A stretch of DNA of 64,000 nucleotides. It comes from Tachypleus tridentatus. Lineage: Eukaryota; Arthropoda; Merostomata; Xiphosura; Limulidae. Location of the stretch: the NCBI RefSeq assembly GCF_004210375.1, contig NC_134832.1:151649592-151713591 (forward strand), written 5' to 3'. Position numbers and translations under genes: made by a program. Positions 12,079 to 23,222 of this stretch are shown here, piece after piece. How positions within the stretch are numbered: the stretch's first letter is position 1; each line of letters starts with the position of its first letter. The notes beneath the pieces are model-generated. The model did not search any database. It was not told where the DNA came from and saw only the letters and a list, made by a program, of their open reading frames with translations.

Positions 12079-13102
12079 ATGCTATTCAGAACGAAACGTT
12101 CATCCTCGCCAGTCAGGCCGTTAGTGCCGCCTGTAATCGTTGACGGCTTACCGCCGAACCTCACGCCGTACCAAGTCGCCACGTTGATCGCCCGAGCCAA
12201 GCCTGGGGCAACCATCGAACCGTCCAGGACCCGTATTTTACGCCGGGGAGGAATCCTCATCCAACCAGCTACTACTGCAGACCAAACCTATCTGTGCCAG
12301 CCATGGAACACTGAATTTAAAGTAAGTTGTTCCCCTACGAAAAGTCCAGTCAATCTTTATTCTGTATTCCTCAGGGGCGTCGACCCATCAATTCAACCAG
12401 AAGAAATTAGACAAACCATAGAACCCCAAATACAAGCCAAGGTATACGCAGTTCATCGAATTTATTCTAAGAACAGTAATCATCCCACACACTTCATGAA
12501 GATAGTGACAACATCGAAGTACAGTGCCGACTGTATTTTACGAGATGGCTGCTGTTATCATATATTTCATTTTAGAGCCGAACGCCCACATCGACGACCA
12601 CTCAAGAATGGTTCAAACCAAGCACCCAGATATCGCAAACAACCAACGGAAATCTTCCAACAAGAAAATACCAAAATACCGCCGAGTCCAGACCGTATTA
12701 GAAGAAACATGAAGACGGATTCAGACAACCCGACTCAGAAGAAGACAACACCCATTGTTAGCAACACGCCAAATTCCAGTAGTTCAAGAAAGAAAAAAGG
12801 ACAGTTCCTGCCAGACTTCAATCCTAGTTCCACAGAATTCAACAACCAGCCAGACTCAAACCATTACGAAGATAACCATCGACGCGACAACACAAACTGA
12901 AAAACAATCTACCTCCATGCAGAAAACTCAAACCAAAATCTCGAGAAGAAACAAAGCATCACAGACCAGCGAAGAAAAACTCACCGAAGAACAGCCAGTA
13001 GTTCCACCACCAAGACCACGTTTCTCAGTTGCACCAATGGGCTTCAAGTGTGGAAACAAGTTCATGATGAAGTTACCACCCGATCTACAAGACTGCAGCT
13101 AA
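12079..13102 (+). pseudogene. LINE ORF1-like protein (RRM-like), with one frame change
   Basis: Frame 1 is open from after a TAA at 12004; the first ATG is at 12079 and the frame runs to 12900. A second frame (12755-13102) continues the protein, so there is a frame change between about 12755 and 12900. N-terminus: basic, Pro/Ser-rich. Middle (about 12360-12590): VFLRGVDPSIQPEEIRQ ... VYAVHRIYSK ... PTHFMKIVTTSK, which looks like an RRM fold of the kind in ORF1 of I/Jockey-like LINEs. The second frame is rich in TQT/SQT motifs (TTQTEKQ, KASQTSEE), also seen in such ORF1s. No ORF2 (nuclease or reverse transcriptase) follows. GC content is above the surroundings. Confidence 0.6.
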
Positions 13103-13645
13103 CAGTTTCCACGTACACCATCAACGTAGTTCATCAGTTTTTTTTTTTTCTTTCTTTCCCAGCTACTTCCGGGCACGGTCTGGGTAGATTATTCGGCGCC
13201 CAGGCCGTGAAAGTGGGTTTTCTCGGGGCACTCCCGTTTCCCCCCACAGCAAAATCTCTGGCATCGGACCTGTAGGTCCCAGCCTCATTCTGAAAAGGGC
13301 CGTTTTCCCAGTCAAGGGTATCTAATCAATTACAGTAAATTTTAAAAACCAATTCGCCAGCCGCCAGTGTACTCCATCCTCGAGCCAAGGTCTGGCTCAC
13401 TTCACTTTCGCTGCTTTGGTCCAGTTCTCCCGTCCTTCCTCTCACTCACAAATACACCACTACTTTTTTTTTTGAAATGTTAAAAATAAAGTAAAATTTC
13501 CACGGATATCTTAAAACATTTCTCATGTAAGGGGACGAAGAGGAACAACAAAGTTCCTGAACACCCCAGTTGGGGAGAGAACTCTTCTGATTTCTCTCTC
13601 TCTAAACTGAACCCCTGCCACGTTAGTTTAGTTTAGTTTAGTTTA
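13103..13645 (+). other. 3' non-coding part of the ORF1-only element, with a (TTTAG)n tail
   Basis: A T-run at 13138-13150, then a GC-richer stretch (cgggcacggtctgggtagat, ggcgcccaggccgtgaaagt) and TTAGTTTAGTTTAGTTTAG at 13623-13645. The pentamer run may be the 3' tail of the LINE-derived part. No coding potential seen. Confidence 0.45.
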
Positions 13646-14539
13646 CATGAAACAAAACAAAAACTCAGCATACTAAGAAACCAAATAAACACAGCCATAA
13701 AACTATGCTCACCAGATAAAATTAACGATGAATTAAACAAAATAAAACAATACTTCATCAACACCAATAAGTTTCCTCCACAAACCGTAGAAAACATTAT
13801 ACGCACACACCCAGACAGAAAGTAAAATCAACCAACAAAAGTAAATATATCTCACGAATCAAAAAATCACGAAACCATATACTGCTGCGTACCATATATT
13901 CCCGACATCAGCGGACAAATAACCAACATTTGGCAAAAACTAGTAACAAAATATGACATTCCAGTTAATACCAAATTATTCAAAAACCAGGCACAAAACT
14001 GAGGTCTATACTATGTAAAAACTACACCGACAAACACCACACCAACATTATTTATAAAATACAATGTGATAACTGCCACGACTTCTATATTGGAGAAACA
14101 AGTAGAAAAATAGAAACCAGATTCAAAGAACATAAGTTACCTTCACACGTTTTCGAACACTGCAACGTAAATAAACACAACATAACCATAGAAAACACTC
14201 AAATACTAAATTAAGAAACAAACATAAACAAACGCAAAATTAAAGAAGCCTTACTTATACAACAACTTAAACCCACAACAAACCAATATAAAGGAACGTC
14301 TTTATACCTATATTAAATATAATAAAATAAATAATATAAAATTATATATTCAAACATCTAACACCGCCCTCTACATTCCGACACTCAGTTACACAACTCC
14401 TTCCAAACATGTGATCAGCTTCCGGTCAGTTACCTCTTTCTTTCTTTGTGAACCTGACGATGATCGAAGAAGGTCGAAACGTTATTCGCTCTTCTACGCA
14501 AAATATTTTCTCAACCCAAACGAGCCGTTTTTGCATATA
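13646..14539 (+). mobile_element. Penelope-like element, C-terminal GIY-YIG nuclease region and 3' end (broken)
   Basis: The translation shows the linker motif VPYIPDISGQITNIWQKL and the GIY-YIG nuclease hallmark IYKIQCDNC-HDFYIGETS, with RFKEH and an EALLIQQLKP tail, as in Penelope-like proteins. The reverse transcriptase part is missing. The 3' end has the acctgacgatgatcgaagaa / ggtcgaaacgtt motif found at other Penelope-like ends here. It is an inactive remnant with a few stops. Confidence 0.8.
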
Positions 14540-15871
14540 TAATTGATCAGACAGGTCCAGATGTCAGTAGGTCACTGGCCTTTACTAAATCGCCTATTTA
14601 GTTTATTACGTTCGTGTTGTTCAATAGATAACATTAGAAAATAGAAACTACAGAATTTTAAATACAGTTTATTTCTATAAGCACCCATAACTGTCAGTTC
14701 TTACACCTAGTGAATCAATTCGTATTCTAGGATACTTGTAGAATTGACGCTCTATGTGCAGATGTTTATGCTATTAATTATTAAACGCAGTATCCATACC
14801 TCATTTGGAAACATTAAGAAAAATGAACACTTTCTCAAAAGAGATTTTTCTGTGAAGTAGTACAGGAGAAACGTGTTTAGACAGTGCTGATATAAACTGT
14901 AATATTTTTATGTATTCAAAGTTATACCCTTTACTGAAAAAATAACACTTGTTTATCAACTCCGTTATAAGAACTGTATTTATAATTTACATCAATAAAG
15001 ATATAACTAAACCCTCACGTACAGTTCTAGTGAAAGTTATGTTATTCTTGTGAATAAAGTTCTTGTATTTAAAATTGTGTTCCTTGATAAGGAATGGTTG
15101 TTGTACACATGGTAAGTATTTTATAATTCTTAGACTCTTCGATACCCGAAGTATGGAATTATTTTATGAAATTATGTGATCAAATAAATAACGTCAAACT
15201 GTTTTATTATTTCAGTCACATACATAGTTACGTATATACAGAATACTCCCACTATTGTAAGTTGTACAAAACTAAATTTTATGACGTGGCTTTCATACGT
15301 TTAGGTTTCCTCCAATAAATCATAATATTTACAGAAATCTAATAACCGTTTATATTGAGGTTTGTTCCCATTAAATACTTGTTTTCTCAACCCTCGTGTT
15401 TAGTCTCGTGCTTATGGTTATCCAGTGTTACCCTGAACTACAATTTTTATTTCAAACAGCTGCTGGGAAAGAGAACAAAGCTGTTGATAGACCAGTTGTC
15501 TTTACAAACTGACCACAGTCCTCCTGATATATGTGTATGTGGACATTACCTTCCAAGATAATAGGTATTTTATTATAATAGGTATCTTATTAACAGCATA
15601 AGACTCTAGAAAGATCTTTATTTCATTCTATCTTGTTTTTCTTAATTTATTAACTTTTACTTAGAACACTATGTCATCCTTTTTTTGTTCTTTGTCAACC
15701 AACATTGTTGCTATACGAATGTTTTCATCTGAGAGAAATGTAACATATAAACCACTATGGTTCTCCTGTTGGCAGGTGTTTATCATGAATTTTATTCTGT
15801 TACAAACTCACACACAAATAACAGTCCCCGACTACCTATTGAAGACAACAAACAACAGTATACTGTACTTA

Positions 15872-15968
15872 GACCAGCCCTGGACTATACATTGAGCGAA
15901 ATGAGCACGTGCTTAGGGCACCAAGGGAAGGAGGGCACCACAGAGTTTTTCCCCCAGCTATCGTACCT
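15872..15968 (+). mobile_element. hAT-like transposon end (fragment)
   Basis: ccagccctggactatacatt, gcgaaatgagcacgtgctta, gggcaccaag: the style of a hAT terminal sequence (gccctag...gcttagggc). It begins exactly where module B copy b stops. No transposase is seen. Confidence 0.35.
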
Positions 15969-16690
15969 TTAACTCTTTCACTGCCACACTCAACTTTAGT
16001 CGATTTTTTTGTGATTGTCTTTATCAGCCGTGTTTGACTTTACTCTGCATTGTTAAAACGTTTTCTTTGGCTCGGTGAGTAACTAAAGTTTCGAAAAACT
16101 TCTAAACTTTGTTTCTGAAGTAAGAAGTCATTGATTTACGAAAGATTACTGTAAAGAGCAGTACAAAATGTTGATAAAACTTTAGGTAGAAGATGATCGC
16201 ATGTAATGATGTCTGACCTTGAAGATAAAATATTTTTTCTCAATCGTTCCTTCTGTTGTGGTTATTTATAAGAAATTACAGACAGTGGAACTGTTTTGTT
16301 TTACCTTTTGCTGCTTTATTCATTCACATCTACAGATAAATAAGAATATAATACATCAGAAACATAAGTCAAACGAAATGGTGACAGATGTATACAGAGA
16401 CGTGGCTAGTTTTATGATTTTTCAGCTTCTGTTTTGGTACGTTATATTTAGGTTATTTTCTTGTTTATTTTAATTTTGTTTGGGTTAGCATTGCATTATT
16501 CATGTAGGTTTTATAATATTTTTATAAGTGTGTTTCTCACTGAAGCTTTTCCGAGACGTAAATTTTTGCTTCAAACACCTTGCTGCAAAAAATACAATAA
16601 AAAACATCATTTGTGTGTGAGTACATGTTATGAAATTTATCAGACAAAGAAAAAATTTAGACAGGAATACTACCGTTCATATATTATATG
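15969..16690 (+). mobile_element. piggyBac-like remnant
   Basis: Starts ttaactctttcactgccac (TTAA target plus a piggyBac-style terminus). Near the end (about 16530-16680) a frame reads RRKFLLQTPCCKKYNKKHH, then LCVSTCYEIYQTKKKF, which resembles the C-terminal Cys-rich domain of piggyBac transposases (xLCxxxCFxxYHTxxxY). The catalytic domain is not recognisable and no right terminal repeat is found. It is internally deleted and old. Confidence 0.5.
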
Positions 16691-16754
16691 TAACCTATAA
16701 GAGTATTTGGGCATATATGTATTCCCTTGTGATTATGTAATGACATAAACAGAT

Positions 16755-17033
16755 CTAAACAAATATAAACAAACGCAAAGTCAAAGAAGCCTTACTTATA
16801 CAACAACTGAAACCAAAATTAAACCAATATAAAGGAACACCTTTTTACTTACACTAATTACTAACCGAACATCCAACTGCAACGTCCCCCACAATTCCGT
16901 ACCCGTTTATTCTCTCGCCCATAAGACGCGCCCATCAACGGTCAGTTGCAAACTCTCTCCTTGTTAACCTGAAGATGACCTAGAAGGTCGAAACGTTGTT
17001 TTTTGCTATATTAGTAAAAGTATTAATACCCAT
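16755..17033 (+). mobile_element. Penelope-like 3' end fragment
   Basis: Matches 14215-14300 (acaaacgcaaagtcaaagaa: protein tail KEALLIQQLKPKLNQYKGT) and goes on to gaagatgacc / gaaggtcgaaacgttgtttt. It is a short 5'-truncated copy and not functional. Confidence 0.7.
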
Positions 17034-17285
17034 GGGCTCGGCATGGCCAAGCGTATTAAGGCGTTCGACTCCCAGTCGCACCAAACATGCTCGCCCTTTC
17101 AGCCGTGGGGGCGTTATAATGTTACGGTCAATCCCACTATTTGTTGGTAAAAAGTAGCCCAAGATTTGGCGGTTGGTGGTGATGACTAGCTGCCTTCCCT
17201 CTAGTCTTACACTGCTAAATTATTGACGACTAGAGCAGATAGCCTTCGAGTAGCTTTGCGCGAAATTCAAACAAAACAAACAAAA
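17034..17285 (+). mobile_element. SINE-1 with an internal promoter deletion
   Basis: gggctcggcatggccaagcg head; then a jump to cgactcccagtcgcaccaaa, so the anticodon/B-box part is lost. The body and caaacaaaacaaac tail are intact. It follows directly on the Penelope-like end. Confidence 0.8.
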
Positions 17286-18470
17286 TTACCACCCATACCA
17301 GCCGTTTTGACATACATTTTTACTTCAAGTGGGTTTATCTTCGAATATGTGAACTATTTCCTTGAGTGTCAACCTCAGAATATAATTAATTCTAAAGTGT
17401 CCCATGTCAAAGTATGAAATCATGGTGTAATGTAATTACCATAGTTTTATTACCAAAGCCTCGTTACAAAGTGTAACTTAGTTTTAAATTCATTTGCGAA
17501 AAACTATTTTATTTTTCAATAGGTTAAGCTCTTAAATACCAGTATCAAAGTATAAAAAATTACTAAGGTAATACAACTTATGAATAATAGTAATGGTCAC
17601 GCCTTCTTACCGGCAGATGGAGCTATTCCTCCTTTGTAATTTTATTTAATATCTTAAAACAACTGAAAACGTTTGGACACAAATTGATTTAATTTCCAAC
17701 AGAGTTTTTACAGTTTGGAGTCAGAGCAAGTCCCAAAAAATATAATCTATGAACAGTAATAACTTCACAAAGATGTAATTGAAAAATTACGTCATTTCTT
17801 ATGTTAAGATTTTTATAATCACGTTATGTGACGCATGAAGTCTTCAATGGTAAACCTTCTTTGATAGATTTCTCAGACTCTGGAAATAAAGTAAGATATT
17901 AATGAATAAACGTATTCAGTTAGCTTAAAACATAATCTAAACAATATAATAACTACAGATATATCTATGAATATATTTGTGTTTTGTTTTCGTAAGAATA
18001 CACTGTTTAAAATAACAAGATATAATCACTTTGTTAAAAGATGAAAATTAACAGATGTTTTCAGTATTCGTTGTCTTCAAAAATATGATTCGTTCTATTA
18101 TAACTAATACAGTCTCTTACATCATATTAATAGATATCACATGATACCTCTAAAAGTCACTAATGAAATTATACCAGTATTCAACGATGTAGTTTAATTA
18201 TTTCAAAATATGTGTTTTTCTCTTATATTTTTTCTTGTAGGTTACCTTGTAAAGTGTAAAATTATATTCAAAGGAAGCATGATATATGTACAACGTATTT
18301 AAATATAAAGGTAGGAACGTTCTTTTCGTGGTAAGAGATTGTAATACAGAAATAATTTACTGAATACACAAAAAATGTTTCCGCCTGGCGGTGAATAAGT
18401 CAATAAAGTAATCATTATATAACAGTCTCACTAATGAGTTGAAAATAAACACAAAGCAATAATAATAATA
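17286..18470. other. No recognisable feature
   Basis: AT-rich sequence downstream of gene 2. I see no coding exon, repeat family or structured RNA here. Confidence 0.5.
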
Positions 18471-18498
18471 TTTATTAGTTCTGTTGCAATCCTACCGT

Positions 18499-19382
18499 TC
18501 AGTGGTAACCTCCACGATAAACGGGATAAGCCCAAGGGCAGTAAACACCATGGTATCCGTAACCACCATAACCTCCGAAGCCTAAGCCACCGTAACCACC
18601 ATAACCTCCGTAGCCTAAGCCACCGTAACCACCATAACCTCCGTAGCCCAATCCACCGTAACCACCATAACCTCCGTAGCCCAAACCTAATCCGTATCCC
18701 AGTCCTCCTCCATAAAGGTAACCAGCAAAACTAGTGGCGACGAGTGTAACGAAAACACAAATTCCAAGCTGAAATAACGATATGAAAATATAGGTTATCA
18801 TCATTTTTAACGTTTTATGACGTTAGGCTAGTGTTTACTGATAATGTCAGAAACAACCAGTAACTTTTATTACTTTGTTACGTCTTCCTTAGTAAAATCT
18901 GATGTCATCGAATGCTTTGAATATATTTTGTATATTATAACTGAGTTTGGTTATTTTATGATAATGAATTATTAGAATATTATAATAACGAATTATTAGA
19001 ATATTATAATAATGAATTATTAGAATATTATTATAAAGAATTATTAGTAAGTAATATGAAGCATAATAATTAATATCAGAAACTATATTACAGTGGATAT
19101 GTTTGATATCTCTGGTTAATTATTATAAATAAAACTATATTTTATCGTATATTAATGTAAAACATAATGTTTATCTTATTATCAGAAATAGACAGTTTTC
19201 TCAACATTATTTTCTTTCTAACCAGAACATGAATTTTAATACATTAAAAATATACATAGGTCTTTTATTAATAAGTAATTATGTGTCTGTTTTTAATAAA
19301 AAAGCTACGATTTTACTTTTAATTTATTTCTTTATTATATAAAATAAAAACGTATTAAAACTATACTTACAGTGAGTTTCAT
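18499..19382 (-). CDS. Gly/Tyr-rich small secreted protein, gene 2 (diverged paralogue)
   Basis: Exon 1 is 19382..19371 (M-K-L-T, donor GTAAGT). Exon 2 is 18768..18499, after acceptor TTATTTCAG. The intron is about 602 nt, phase 0, at the same codon position as in the other genes. The product is 93 residues. The signal peptide is MKLTLGICVFVTLVATSFA. A GYLYGGGLGYGLGLGYG lead is followed by three 11-residue repeats of the type GGYGGYGGLGY, then GYHGVYCPWAYPVYRGGYH. The C-terminal motif is nearly identical to that of genes 1, 3 and 4 while the repeat region differs wholly, so the C-terminus looks like the constrained part. An AATAAA lies at 18476..18471, soon after the stop. The flanks are not module B, so this is an older duplicate. 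Confidence 0.85.
18965..19050 (+). repeat. 24-bp AT-rich tandem repeat in the intron of gene 2
   Basis: gaattattagaatattataa + taac/taat, starting at 18965, 18989, 19013 and 19037; about 3.5 copies. Confidence 0.85.
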
Positions 19383-19464
19383 ATTGCACGTCTTAACAGC
19401 AGAACTTATAACTATCTTTTCTAAACCTAAAGCTATCGATTGGTTGACTGAAACACAGGAGCTC

Positions 19465-19476
19465 TCCTTTTATATA
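19465..19476 (-). promoter_or_regulatory. TATA box of gene 2
   Basis: TATATAAAAGGA on the minus strand, about 85 nt upstream of the exon 1 ATG. Spacing and flanking AGGAG resemble genes 1 and 3 although the rest of the promoter has diverged. Confidence 0.75.
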
Positions 19477-19482
19477 TCTATT

Positions 19483-20087
19483 CGTCGTTCTCCAAACCGG
19501 AAGTTGGTGTGGATTTCAGATGTGTTTCATTAACTTTGTTTGTTTTCACGGTCGTAGAAAGTTACCTGAAACCTCCATTATTTTTCATGCTCCAATTCCC
19601 TTTGTATTTAAGTAGATCACCTTATTTCTAATATTATACTCTCCTTTTTTAGGGTTTATTTTTGATTACGGAAGAAGGTATGTTTGAACCAAAAGAATAG
19701 GTTTGGTGTCAGGTAATATTTTCTGTGCAGCTCTGTAAAAACGGCTTGAACGTTAAAAAAGTAAGAAAACAAATATAGTGCATACATTTTAGAGCCAGAT
19801 ATTATAGATCACAACAAGTGTATTACTATTACCGGGTGTCTTAAATTGAAGAAATCTCTAACATGAAACTTTGAACAAAACTAAGTGTAAAATTACACAA
19901 AGTAATTCAGAAGCCAAAGTATGATAAGTTAGAATTATTATATCACTTTTCCAGCACAGTTGTTGTAACGAATATAACTTAAGGTTTGTTTTATACGTGC
20001 TGAAAGACACACTTGATTACTGTTTAAAACATATTGTTTTGTGTTTGATGGATGCAATATTTTAAACTTTCATAAATTACGTCCTCC
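19483..20087. other. Upstream flank of gene 2, no gene seen
   Basis: AT-rich; no recognised element between the promoter of gene 2 and the SINE-2 at 20088. Confidence 0.5.
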
Positions 20088-20182
20088 TGTGGGGCAGCGA
20101 ATTTACAATAATAAAATTAGGGGATTGACTCCCCTAGGTAGACATAAGGTGGCTTTGTGGTACGAAAACACGCACACTTGAT
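20088..20182 (+). mobile_element. SINE-2, degraded
   Basis: ctgtggggcagcgaatttac, aattaggggattgactcccc, then tggctttgtggtacgaaaac and acacgcaca. Confidence 0.6.
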
Positions 20183-21197
20183 AAGCTATTTACTAGCTTG
20201 ATTGAAAGTGTCAATAAGAGATAATTATTTGTTTGAATAATAAATATACCTTATAAACCTTTTCAGTTGTTAAACCACTGTGTTTCTCAAGGATTACCTG
20301 AGATCCTCAGATGGATACAAACGAATGTTTTGTGCATATAGTAATACCACATCACTTGACAACACATAAAAAACACGTTAAATACAATAATTAAATACAG
20401 AGAAATTAAAATATACATAATTTAACATCTGGATACTGACTGATGCTTAGATATCGTTTTTAGTAAGGAGAGTTTCTTTTATTTTTAAGTCTAATTATAT
20501 TAATTTCTATTTATATGATTTTAAGTTAACAAACAAAAAATAGTTTATTTTGATTCTTCAGCTCACACTGAAGGAAAGAGGATTTAAAGGTTGTTTTTTA
20601 AATTTTTGTAGACACCTTTTGACAGTCAAAAATTTAAAAAAAATACCCATACTTTGTAAAATTTACACTCTTACTTGAAGGCCGAAACATTAATATCATC
20701 AAGAAAGGTCCTGGCAGTGAGACCTGAGTTATCTTACTGGTGACATTAATCCATTTAATCTGAACTGTATTTGTTACAACCTCCACTTTCTTCTATCTAG
20801 TCAGTTTTCTATCAAACTATTTAACACATACCTCACACTTGCAGGGTTATAATTTTCAACAATTCTTTTATGTGGCACCTTCTTAAATGCTTTTTAAAGA
20901 TCCAGATACACCAAATTCCCACTGCTATGTCATATACGTTAAAATAAACCTCTTTAAAGCATGTAAAAGTTTGGTAAGGCAAGGTTTCTCCAAAGGAAAC
21001 AATGGTGACTATCCAACAAGATTTAAACTTTGTAAAATGATTTTGCAAAGCATCAGTCATATTTTCTATAACTTTTCCAACCATTCACGTAAGACTAATA
21101 TACATATAACTAATGGGAAATTTCTATTGCCTTCCTTGGAAAGACAGTGTTAGTAGCCAACTTACAATTTTCTAACATATGCCCTCTATTGAAGGTA

Positions 21198-21250
21198 GAA
21201 TCAGCAGATAACCTGATATGGCTTTGCTATAAGAAAACACACACACACTC
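21198..21250 (+). mobile_element. SINE-2 3' tail fragment (module A copy 2)
   Basis: Duplicate of the fragment at 723-775, same break point. Confidence 0.65.
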
Positions 21251-22536
21251 TTTAAGGATATAGAATAAATAGGAGAAAATGTCTCACATGTACAGTCCTT
21301 GATTTCTTACAAGGTCCTTGGGTAAATATTATTTGTTGTCATTCTTTAACTTTTCATTTGTTCTTAAAATCTCAGATTAATGTTATTATCTTGCTCAGTC
21401 ATGTTCCCATCTACCAACTATTCATGATGAGAAATGTTACTACGTCTTCTTTATTGAAAAATAAAAAATTAAAAAGTGGGGTTTAACATTCCATAATACC
21501 AGATATTATCCTTTCTTTTTTATTCCACAAAGGCTTCATTGTCCTTTTAAGAATTTGCTTACCAACTTACTTGTTAAGAAATTCTTACCAAGTTTATATT
21601 TTCATACAGTTTTTTTATTTTCTAATTTACCGTTTCGTCAACAGTTTTAACTTTCTACAATACTTCAAGTCTGTCATCATTGTAGTTAATTTGAACTTTC
21701 TATTTTTATAATTTTATTCTATACTCCCTATGTAAACCAACTTTGCTTTCTACTTCCAGTCACTTTTTATTACCTGTAAAAGACGGGCCTGTTTTGAATA
21801 TTTAGAAATCTAATTTTAAAATTTATGTTCATTTCAATTAATTCAGTTGCATCTCTTTAACATTTCTTGTTTGAAATGCTTACTTAAATTTCATTATTCC
21901 TTACCTCCGTATGTATCTAGTTCAACAAAGATCACAGATATTCCCCACGCTCTACCCCAAAAATCATTCAATAAAATAAAAAGTAATTTTCTATCTTGTT
22001 CCCAGGATATACCCAGTTGTATATTATATGTTTTCAACATTATCCTGGCTCTGAACTTCGTCTAATCCTAGTTTACGTTTGGTCTTGCATTTCAGTTAGA
22101 AACATTTACAATAAAGCCATTCCCTACTCTATATAAACGTAATCCATCAATTCCATGAAAAAAAAATCCCTTTTTTCTGTCATCTGGCCCAAAAAACCCA
22201 ACCACCTAACTTGACTTTACTTACGTGTTAACCTAAGCCTAGCCATCAATCATTAAGCCTACATGTAATTTAATTCCTATATGTGTTATCACGACCCTTT
22301 ACTTTGAATGTTCTCATTAATACCTTGTACTCAACATTCCGCTCCACTACAATACCCTTTCCTATATCCTTTGTTCCTGTCTGCACTAAGAAGGCTGCAT
22401 TACAGCTAGCATTCTTTAGTATATCACGTAATTTCCTTTATATTCTCCACCAAGGTCCCTGAACAGCACAGACTGTCTTAACGATGTTCCATAGTGAAGG
22501 AATTTCCTACAGCAATAACCTATTTATATATCCTAC

Positions 22537-22853
22537 CTGTCCTTTTTGTTCTGTAATAACGGAAACTTAAGAAAAGTGTACTATCAGCTACCTGTCCTTT
22601 TTGTTCTGTAATAACGGAAACTTAAGAAAAGTGTCCTATCAGCTACCTGGCCTGTTTGTTCTGTAATAACGGAAACTTAAGAAAAGTGTCCTATCAGCTA
22701 CCTGTCCTTTTTGTTCTGCAATAACGGAAACTTAATAAAAGTGTCCTATCAGCTACCTGTCCTTTTTGTTCTGTAATAACGGAAACTTAAGAAAAGTGTC
22801 CTATCAGCTACCTGCCCTTTTTGTTCTGTAATAACGGAAACTTAAGAAAAGTA
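22537..22853 (+). repeat. 55-bp minisatellite (module A copy 2)
   Basis: Six units with the same period and copy number as at 2041. Scattered substitutions are not shared with copy 1 units (for example ctggcctgtttgtt at 22647), so the arrays have mutated apart since duplication. Confidence 0.9.
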
Positions 22854-23097
22854 TTTATTTATTCTCACATATAAACCAAAATACATGGGTGTGTGGCAAG
22901 TTGTACTTGAAATGTATGTATATGACCTACCACAAAATATTCATGACAGATAAAACGTGCTTTTATTTGTCGGTTTTTAGTACCAGTTGCATAACGCTGT
23001 TTCATTGGAGAAAAAGCTGTCAAAGTGAAAGAATCGTCTGTTAACAGGTAACCTTTGGGCTGAGTTATTTCACTGAAACTTTAAGCAGTATGTTTCA

Positions 23098-23222
23098 CCC
23101 AGCATGTCCAAGTGGTTAAAGTGCTCAACTCGCTGTTCGTCTGTTCGAATAATCCGTTCCACCCCAAGTTCTTTCCTTTATAGCCGTTGGGACGTTATAA
23201 TATGATGATGAATCAAACTGTA
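23098..23222 (+). mobile_element. SINE-1 degraded fragment (module A copy 2)
   Basis: Duplicate of 2602-2727. Confidence 0.6.

Larger units (their letters stand above)
11673..14539 (+). mobile_element. Composite retroelement: Penelope-like ends around a 28S-headed LINE ORF1
   Basis: Flanked by a 14-bp direct repeat, aattgatcagacag, at 11659-11672 and 14540-14553; empty module B copies have one related site (near 6555). The left end (11673 to about 11779) is an inverted Penelope-like 3' end. Next come 28S rRNA pieces, a LINE-type ORF1 and about 500 bp of unknown sequence ending in (TTTAG)n. A 5'-truncated Penelope-like coding remnant and its 3' end follow (ending gaaggtcgaaacgttattcg). The inverted ends mirror each other (gcaaaaacggctcgtttggg). 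The Penelope-like part is broken, with a few stops. Confidence 0.75.
11536..15871 (+). repeat. Module B copy b, truncated and split by a retroelement composite
   Basis: 11536-11672 and 14540-15871 together match 6430 to about 8020 of copy a. The break at 11673-14539 is an insertion with a target duplication. The copy ends before the gene, so it carries no Gly/Tyr-rich exon. It abuts a hAT-like end at 15872. Confidence 0.8.

Noticed and set aside
11865-12260. 131-residue minus frame
   Set aside because: Antisense of the 28S fragments and ORF1; GC-rich sequence gives chance open frames.
13623-13645. Telomere-like repeats
   Set aside because: TTTAG pentamers, not the TTAGG of arthropod telomeres, and only about 4.5 units; more likely a retroelement tail.
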